DNA from: Plakobranchus ocellatus
Taxonomy: Eukaryota; Mollusca; Gastropoda; Plakobranchidae
Length of the DNA: 25,697 nt
Direction: 5' to 3'
Assembly (NCBI GenBank): GCA_019648995.1
Contig: BLXT01008342.1
Span: forward strand, 333,754-359,450
The notes below the pieces were generated by a model, which saw only the letters and a program-made list of their open reading frames with translations, did no database searches and had not been told where the DNA came from. The first letter of the stretch is position 1, and every line of letters begins with the position of its first letter. Of this stretch, positions 12,501 to 21,500 are shown in pieces. Both the position numbers and the translations under genes were made by a program.

Positions 12501-15500
12501 ATTTCAATAGCTATAGCATTGCTTGGTATTTTTTGCAGACCCTCTTGGAAAAGAACTGGGCTTACAAGGTTGTTCACATGGTAATCAGCAGATGAAAATT
12601 TAGCTATATCTTCCGCCCATCGTGCCTCTGGCACAGATGTGCTTATCCATTTTGATGAACGTTCTTTTGGAGTGATGAACTGGAAGAGAAATTAATAGGA
12701 AGATTAAAAGAGAGCCGAGGTGAACGTTTATTTTTTATTAAGAGATCTAGGTCTAAAACACCAAATGGACATCAGACAGATAAAGATATCACATTTGAAT
12801 GTTTTTCAATAGGTAGGTAGATAGTGTAGTTCTCTGTTAAGATGTCAAAATTGAAATTAGGTTTGAATGATGATGTAAAAATGTAAGAAATTGCATTGAT
12901 TGCTTAATTGCCTAGCTAATTATAGCAAATAAAAGAATGAAAGAAAGTTAAGAGTACAAAACCAATTCTTTTAACCAAAAAATAAAAAAGTAAATAAATA
13001 AATCACTCATGATGCACTTTCTTTTCATAAATATGTAAGCTAGCATGTAAATTTTTTTTTTTTTTTTTTTTTTTAAATTTATTTCACTACGTCATGGATT
13101 TCTTCATGATTGATGCAATACAAAGTATGCTACAGGTTCCTAAACAAAACATTCCAAGTTGAGCTAAATAAAATAACCTTGCTTAGAGCCTCTTTGAGTT
13201 GTGGAGCAATATCATTCATGTAGTATGAGTGATAGGCTACGTTCGAGGACTTGACATCTCTGGCAAATATTCCTTGTGCCTTCAGTCCTTCTACAAATTT
13301 GGTGGTTGTATCAAATGGGCCTGATATTGTCACTGTATCCACAGAATTGTGGCAAGCAGGTACTACCCCAGGTGGGCACATTTTTTTGCACTCTTCCCAT
13401 GAAAGGCCTGAGTAAAAAGTTGAGACGTCAGCAAACTTTATCACAATATAATTATTCAGCAGGTGGATGGTTATTATTTGTTTTCAGCCACTCTGTTATC
13501 AAGAAACAAATATATCTTGTATGTCAATCTTATATGCCCAGAAATCACTAATTATTTTCCTACCTTTCTATTTTTTTCCATTTTGACTAGAAATTTATAC
13601 TGGCTGCTTCACACTGAATTTCAATTGAATACAACATATGATGGAGGACCTCTTTGACCATATCTAGATGTAAAACAAATCTTTTTTCACCTCCATTTAA
13701 CTTCGAACTTGACATTGCCCTTGTGTGTAAGCAGTATCTATTAATCGTGATGCAGCAAAAAGGTGACTATAAGGCTCTTTATTTTTTTTTTTTAAAAACA
13801 GGAGAAACATACTTATTCTATACTTAAAAATGTATACTGAAGGCAATTTTTTTTTGCAAGTTATACCCAAGCAGCTGGACAAAAGGTAAATTAAGTATTG
13901 CATATTTTAATGTCCCTTAGCTTTGTCAGAAGATACAAAACTATAACTTTTTGTTTTTTTCTTCTTTTTGTTTTGTTTTGTTTTAAATATCTTTAATCTT
14001 TCGCTCCCTGAAATATAAAGACCCACCAACAGCTGCCATTTTGCCAGCTGGCAATGTAGCCTCAGAGATGCATCGTCCTCTCCAATAAGCTGCAAGGATA
14101 GTTTCCTCAGCAGTCAAAGAACCATCTGCATAAGCACATCCAAGTTCTCCAACTGAATGGCCAACAATGCCATCAGGCTTTATTTCCATTGCAGTAAGCA
14201 AATCAACAAGTGCTATCTGATGAATGAATAAAAAAAATTTGACAAAGCTGGGCTTTTGCGTTACAGTGTATACTATATTTGAATTTTCTAAAGTGCCCTG
14301 TCTGGGACAGACTTGACAATCATGTTCTTCCATTAAAACCTGTTCTCAGTTAATAAGGCTGTTGTTGCTAACATTACCGATTGCCCGTCTTTTGTCTAAA
14401 GTTATTATTTACCCCTGCTGCATTTGCCTGATATCTTTCCCGTGAATGCTGAATGTTCTAAAACCTTGTGTCAGAAAAAATGTCCTAGAAATTGTAGTTG
14501 CCTTCATCTTATGATCTAAATCAATGATTCTTCAAGTTTACCTTCTTTCAATACAGATTCACTTAACTTTTTTTCTGTCCATGATATTCTTCGATGCAGT
14601 TTGATCCCAGTATACATTTTTAATTACTCTTAGATCTTTACATTCTTCTTGTGCATTTCATGTTTTACTTTTTCAAAGGCCTTAGAACAATTAATAATAT
14701 TGAAACAGAGATGGAGGTCTTTATGCATTTCTATATACCTTCCTGCAAGCATTGACGAAGTGAATATTATATTTTTAGTCCCTGTATTAGACACAAAGCC
14801 AAACTGTATTGTGTATATTTCTGGTTTGAGACTCTTGCTCATTCAATGCATCAAAATTTGCAACAGGATTATGTGAAATAGCTCATTCAACTGATTGTTC
14901 TGTGGAATTCACATTGCTGTTCCTGGGATTGTATCACAGACATATATTGCATTTAGGAGTTTTGTAGTCACATCATTTCTAAATTATCTAAAGCTGTTAA
15001 TATTTCTACTGGTATGTTATATGGTCCTGAGGCTTTTCCATTTTTCATATTCTTTATTGCCATTTTCATATCTTCTTTAAGGATACTTGAACCCTGTGGG
15101 TTTTTCCTCCTTTCAAGTTTTTCAGCCATATCATCTTTGAAAAAATATTAAACATGTTCTGATTTTTTTTTAGCACTTCTTTTCCATAAATACAGTCTTA
15201 TCTTTTGATTTGATGCAGTCAGGGCTACTGCTTTTGGTTTTCTTACCACTCACATCGTTAATTTTAGCATGTGTGACTATATATTAGCTGTTGTTCCATT
15301 CTCTTCTGTTGATAAATTCATTCTTCCTTTGCAACATTGCATTTTTTCTTAAGTTTTCTGTATAGGTCTTTGTATTTCTATTGTTTATTTTTTTTATTTG
15401 CACTTCTTTTTCAAATGAAACAAAAATAAACACCTTCACTAACAGATATCGTTATCGTGTTAAAATTAATGATAAATTTTCACTTAAAAAGTAAAATGAG

Positions 15501-18500
15501 CAATTACCTGGATGGATGCAATACCAATAAAGGAAGGAATGGTTTGATCAAATGTTGTCTCATCTCCATTCATGATAAGTTCATAAAGGTTAAGGTTGTA
15601 CTGGCTGAGGGTTTTCGTCGACCGTAAGATAGACTCCCGGAATATATCCAGCTCCATCATCTTGCGACCCATGCCATGCCACTGAGTACCCATGCCAGCA
15701 AACACAAACCAAACAGGTCTAGGATCTGGCCCACATTTCTGGTATTGGCAAAAAAAAAAAAATTAAGATTCCATTGATGTAATGCAATAAATGTTTGAAC
15801 ACAGTCTGGTTATAGCTGTAAAAAAGTATTGCTTCTTTTAACTGTTTCACTACCCTAAGCCGGTTTTTCCGGCTCAAAATATTACTATATTTGGACTCTA
15901 AGCCGGTAAAACCGGCTCAGAATAAATGGGTTAGTATTTGTATGAAGTACTAAATGTATGTTTTTACTCATTTTTGCCCATGCGCGAAATTTACACATCT
16001 CTTCCTTTTTCACAAAGTTTGAACGTAGAAATAGTTGTTTACATAGATATTTTGTTCCATTTTCAATCTATATGTGCATCTGGGGCTGTAATTTATCAAA
16101 TTTATATCGATTTTTATTTTTGCTATAAATCAAAAAGTATTCAACCTTTATTCACAATTTTTAGTGGAAAAAATGCCTATATAACCATAATTTATAAAAA
16201 ATCTACATTTCAAGGCCAATAGATTATAACTAGATTTAGCACTCTCTTATACATCGTCATTTTTTATTGAAAACCTTTTTATACATTTTTTTTTATCCAG
16301 TTGCTGCTTTTTCAAAATGAAATAAAGAACAATTGCTCTTGTTTTGTGCTTATTTATAGAAACTAGATCCAAATCCCTTCAATTTGATATATAATTTGTA
16401 TGGTTTTAACCTATAGAAAAGTCCTATGTTAGCTTTTCACAAAATGATAGCCAATTTTAGAATAATCCCATTCTACCCCTGTGTCCAGTCGCAAAATATG
16501 GGGGGTAGTGAATCAGTTAAAGCATATTACTTTGTAATTCTGAAATTTTGAATTAACAAATACTCCAGTGTAAACCAAAAGTAGAAATTGTAAAAACAAT
16601 TCCATGCTTTAAACAATTTTCAATAGTGGTAACATATTGGTTTGAATTAAGATACTCACATGAATCTCCTCAAAGTCTGCTGATCCATTCAGCACTGTAC
16701 ATCCTCGGAAAGGCATGGAATTTGTGGGCATATTTGATGAAGCTTCTGTCAAGGCTTGAAATTCTACATTGGCAGCATTTTTACGGGCTTCTTGCAATAC
16801 AGCTTTTACACCAGCCTCTGTGCGGGCACTGTATGTAAAGAGGCGTGGCTTTTGACTTGCTGGGTGAGGATCCTTCATTTCTTTGTCATGGGACCTGGAG
16901 AACATTTTTCAATGAAAATGTAAGGAAAATGAACATATTTGGAGTTAGCAAAAGAAACTCAAACTAAGTCAAAAATATAAATTATGAGCTGAGGATGATT
17001 TACAAAAAAGATTTGTGGCCAATAATTTTTTATTAATACATTTATACGATTAAGTAGCGAGGACTATATAATTTTTTTTAAGCTCTCTGTATAAGTTTGT
17101 GACATGAAAAACAGAGTTTTTGGTTGTATTCTCATTTTTCTTTACTGCATTATATCTTTACAAGATTATGGATACAAGCGGTATTTAACAATACACATAA
17201 TATAAATGTTCACAGACTCTAAAAAAAGCAGGCATGTGAAAATGATTGAATGCATCCTAGAAAGCATATTCAATGATAGCACTGCTAGGATTACTGAAAC
17301 ATGAGAGAATTTAAACCACAAATGTTTTCTTTTTGTAAAACTTTTCTTGCTGAAAATGTGACTTGATACAAACACGCTTTTGATTGATCTATTAATCATG
17401 AATTATGATAAGCTGTACTTAAAATTCTAGAACACATCAATACTTGAAATTGGCATGTACATTTCCTTGATGTCACCTTTTTTTTAAATAAAATGAGTAC
17501 CAGTATGAAATGATTAACATCAAAACTTTGTAATCAAAAGAAAACATTCTACTTCTCAGGACAGTATTTAACCCTTTTTAAACAATACATTAATTCGCAC
17601 CAAGTTTTATTTAACTTGCTAGGTGGAAAGGACAATGTTTTACAAAGATTATTTATCATAAGTTTTTAGCTGTATCATAATTTTCAATTTAAAAGACAAA
17701 TAATATTTTGATTCTTTAAATTCATTTCCTTAAACCGTAATGTAATTAAAAATACTCAAGATATCATTTCAGTAAGCACTACAAACAATATAAAATCTAG
17801 GATCTAATTGGCAACTCTACTTTGTCGTTCCTTACTTGTAAATGGCATGTACGTTGGCACCACCAAAACCAAAAGAATTCATAGCAACAAGACCTCCATT
17901 CCATTTGGTACATTCACTAACCACCTGAAGACTCCCATCTGCGAGTCCAGGGATTTCAGGATTTGGATTGCTGTAGTGAAGGTTAGGTGGGATGGTATTC
18001 TCCTCCATAGAAATTATTATCTTAGCTATGGATGTTAAGCCTGGGAAAATAAGCAATCAAAATAATTGCAACTTCAAAAAATTACTCGCTAGAACAAGAA
18101 CAGGTGTACAGAATGGTGGGAAGCAAATTTCAGGAAAGGCCTAAGACTCCAGGAACACGCAATATTTTTTTTCAGCCCCAAAGACCTACCTTATATTCTG
18201 GGTCTTATGAAATCTATTGATTACTAAAAGTAAAATTTGTAAAAAAAAAGGCAGACAACTTTACTGAATTAAATAACGTAAGATGCACATATTTAAATAA
18301 TGGCCATGCTCTGGTCTAATAAACCAAATATTGAAAATATATGTTTGAGATTACACAAAAACTATAACAGCTAAAGAGCCAAAGTAGAAAATGCAAAACT
18401 AAACAAGTGTTTATTCTTACCAAAATAGAAAAAAAAATCTTCCTCTTCTGAATTTTCACAAATTGTATTTTTTTCTGTATTAATTGTTTTAAATGTATAT

Positions 18501-18507
18501 AAATTAA

Positions 18508-18564
<57 letters not shown>

Positions 18565-21500
18565 TGAGCAAGAGGGATGGATACAGAAACTATCACAAAA
18601 AAATAATATATACCTGAAGCTGCTTCTGGATGGCCCATGTTGGATTTTGTGGAGCCAATAAGAAGTGGGCCAGTTCTGTCTTTACAAAACACGTCAACAA
18701 TTGTGTTTATTTCTTGGGGATCTCCAACTTTTGTACCTGTACCATGCGCTTCCATATATTTAATCTGTGAAAACACAAAGAACTAGATATAACTTAACCT
18801 GAAAAGAGAACATAAAATTGCATTCAATAACATCAGAAGTTTACAGAAATGTTCTTTTTTTAAGCCAGGCAGATTAAAAATATTGATATATTTTCACATA
18901 GCAGATACTCAATAGAACGAACAGATAATCATTCAAGGTTTAAATTTAAGAAACAATGATCAAAAATGATTTTTTAACTCTTTAACTGTGTTTAAAACCT
19001 GTCAGGGAAAATAAGGCCTTGTTCAAAATCTCTAGACAAGTTGTTGCTGACTGAAAAAACTGAATACTTCACCAAAATTTTTGTATATTTGAAATAAAAA
19101 AAATAAGCATCATCATGCTGACCAAAAACCCAACTAACCCAGTTTTGATCGAATCTCTACATTTTCTACCTTCACAAAAATTAATAACATACTTTAATAT
19201 CCATTGAACTGGATTAGCCCTTGGTAGTGATAAAATTGTGTATTGCAAATTTCATTACATAGGGCCTGTTGGTGTGAAAAGGATACAAGGCAAATTGTGT
19301 CAATGAAAGGATTATTTCAATTTCCTTGCATTTGGCGGGCCATCTATGTCTGACATTTTGTTTTCCTCAGGCTCCTTTTAATCTCACTGTTTTTCCGTTT
19401 GTACTGTCTTTTAATTTATCCTGTACTGTTAATTTCTCCATATTATAATGGATCTATACTTTTTTAACAACATATGACGTATGAAATAATTAATTGGCAC
19501 ACACAATTTATTTGTACCTCATACAACCATTATCTGTACTTTTGTAATACTTTATGATGCTTACCTCTGATGGGTTGATGCCAATCTCATCATAAACCTC
19601 ATTGATCAGTCTTTTCTGAAGCTCTCCTGAGGGAAATGTGATTCCTGGAAATATTGTTCATCATATTGATTACTCTGCTCATCAACTCAAAATACCACCT
19701 GTTAATAATACAGGCAGAGTGAATACTGCCTAATATTACATTGTCTGGCATCCTCATATTTGCCACATTTCAGGCCATATGGAAAGGACAGAATCTTCTA
19801 TAAAAGTTTTTTTTAACATCCCACTTTATTGTTCATATTGGTCACAGTTTATCCATTAAAAGGAACATGAAGTTGTGCATCAATCTATGAATCAGAATTT
19901 TTTTTATTATTTCTGCATTCAATTTTTAATATTTCCGAACTTTCTTTGCAAATCCTTTAAGAAACAACAAAGATTGCTGGAATGGTTCACATGCTATGTG
20001 CAAGATTGGGCTTGCTTGTGTTCAATATGATTTAAATGTGTCTTTGACATTTAAATAGTATCGCTGAATACCTGGATTGTAACTAGCAAACGATACTAGA
20101 AGTTTCGCCTGTCAAAGAGTAAATAAGCTAAAAAAAGAGTTATGGACGTGGAGTGGACAGTTGTTCTGTGACTTTTCCAGAAATGGATTGAACTTTTTAC
20201 TCCACATATGATCACCCGTCATTGATGGAGTTGTGAAAACTGTATTTTCAAATATGAATTGAATGATTTCCTAAATGTCAATTGCCTATGTAAGTATAAC
20301 CTCAAAGCATCATACACATCTTAAATGATGGAATTTACAGCCCTTTGGAAACCACATGATGCAGCTTGGTCACTGTACTATCTTAACTTATGCACTGCAG
20401 TTATAAAAAAACGGAAACATTTACAAATAATGTTTAAAAAAAATGAAAGTAGTAAAACATGAATTTCAGGCCTTTAAACTTGCCTTGCTCTTTGTAGCCA
20501 TCACAATTGGATTTAGTATGCACAACCGTTGCATATATGCGCCTGCAATCTGGGACTTTTTGCAGAAATATAGCCATTACAGCCTCACTGCGACAATATC
20601 CATTGGCTGTAGAGAAAAACACAAATTAATTCCTTAGAGTATTGTATATTAAATCATAAACATGATATCTTACTAAACCCCAGTCAGACACAAAGCACTA
20701 TATTTTAAAATAGGGATATGAGAGAACAAAAAGAATATTTTTTTTCCATGGGAATCAATCATAATAAGAACACAATATTTGCACATTACTTGGATTTTAC
20801 TTTCACAATATTACCTGAAGCATCAAAAGTTTTGCAAGCTCCATCAGGTGATGTCATACCCATTCTGACAAACTGCAAAGATGTATTGGGCTTGAGACAC
20901 AAATTGCTACCACCAACTAAGGCAGAGTCAATCATTCCAGTTCTGATGCCCATTAGAGCCTGATCCAGGCACATCATACTGGATGAGCAGGCTGTGTCTA
21001 CTGCATAGCTAGGACCTTAAAAAAAAAGATTTTTAATTGTGTCAAGCATTCACTGTATTCAAAAGCAAAAAAATTTGAGAGAATGCTACAAGACAAAAAC
21101 GAAATTTTGTGAAGGGCACCAAATCCAAAGCTTTATATATACAGAGTGAAAGATCATTAATTTTTTTTCTTCGTCAATCATGTCAAGTAAATGTTGAAGC
21201 AAGAAAGCCATATGTCGACCAGTCCTAATGAGGTGGATATCTCATATGAAAATTTTCAGGAAAATACATTTTAATTAGTTTATTCCTTCTTTAAATTTTT
21301 TTTTTAAAAGCTCATATCTTGGCTCTGATGAAAGATAGTCCTATCCAGGTTTCACCATTGCAAAGCTCAAGGAAAGAAAGTTCTATTCAACTCTGACCCT
21401 TTCATATTGGTCTCAACATACTTAACTCACCGGGCCCCGAGCTCGAACGATATCGACATGCTATTTGTAGCGCCCGGGCCCTGATGTCGAGTATGCTCGG

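Larger units (their letters stand above)
15739..16659 (-). other. Intron 9, mostly occupied by a TTAA-flanked element
   Basis: 921 nt, phase 0. Without the 675-bp element and one TTAA copy it would be about 242 nt, similar to the shortest introns here. Confidence 0.85.

Noticed and set aside
12374-12634. Short separate minus-strand proteins at 12374-12634, 13130-13444, 13983-14333 and similar
   Set aside because: These are single exons of one gene read through into introns, not independent small genes; splice sites and phases join them.
15855-15924. Twin GC hairpins as a rho-independent terminator or CRISPR-like repeats
   Set aside because: Eukaryotic intronic setting, only two copies, and located inside a TTAA-flanked transposon.
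18371-18571. Open frames with Ser-Leu repeats around 18371-18776
   Set aside because: The Ser-Leu run is the translation of the (GA)n microsatellite; only the part above 18614 is FASN exon 7.
20715-20963. Plus-strand open frame over exon 4
   Set aside because: Antisense shadow of the KS nucleophile exon.
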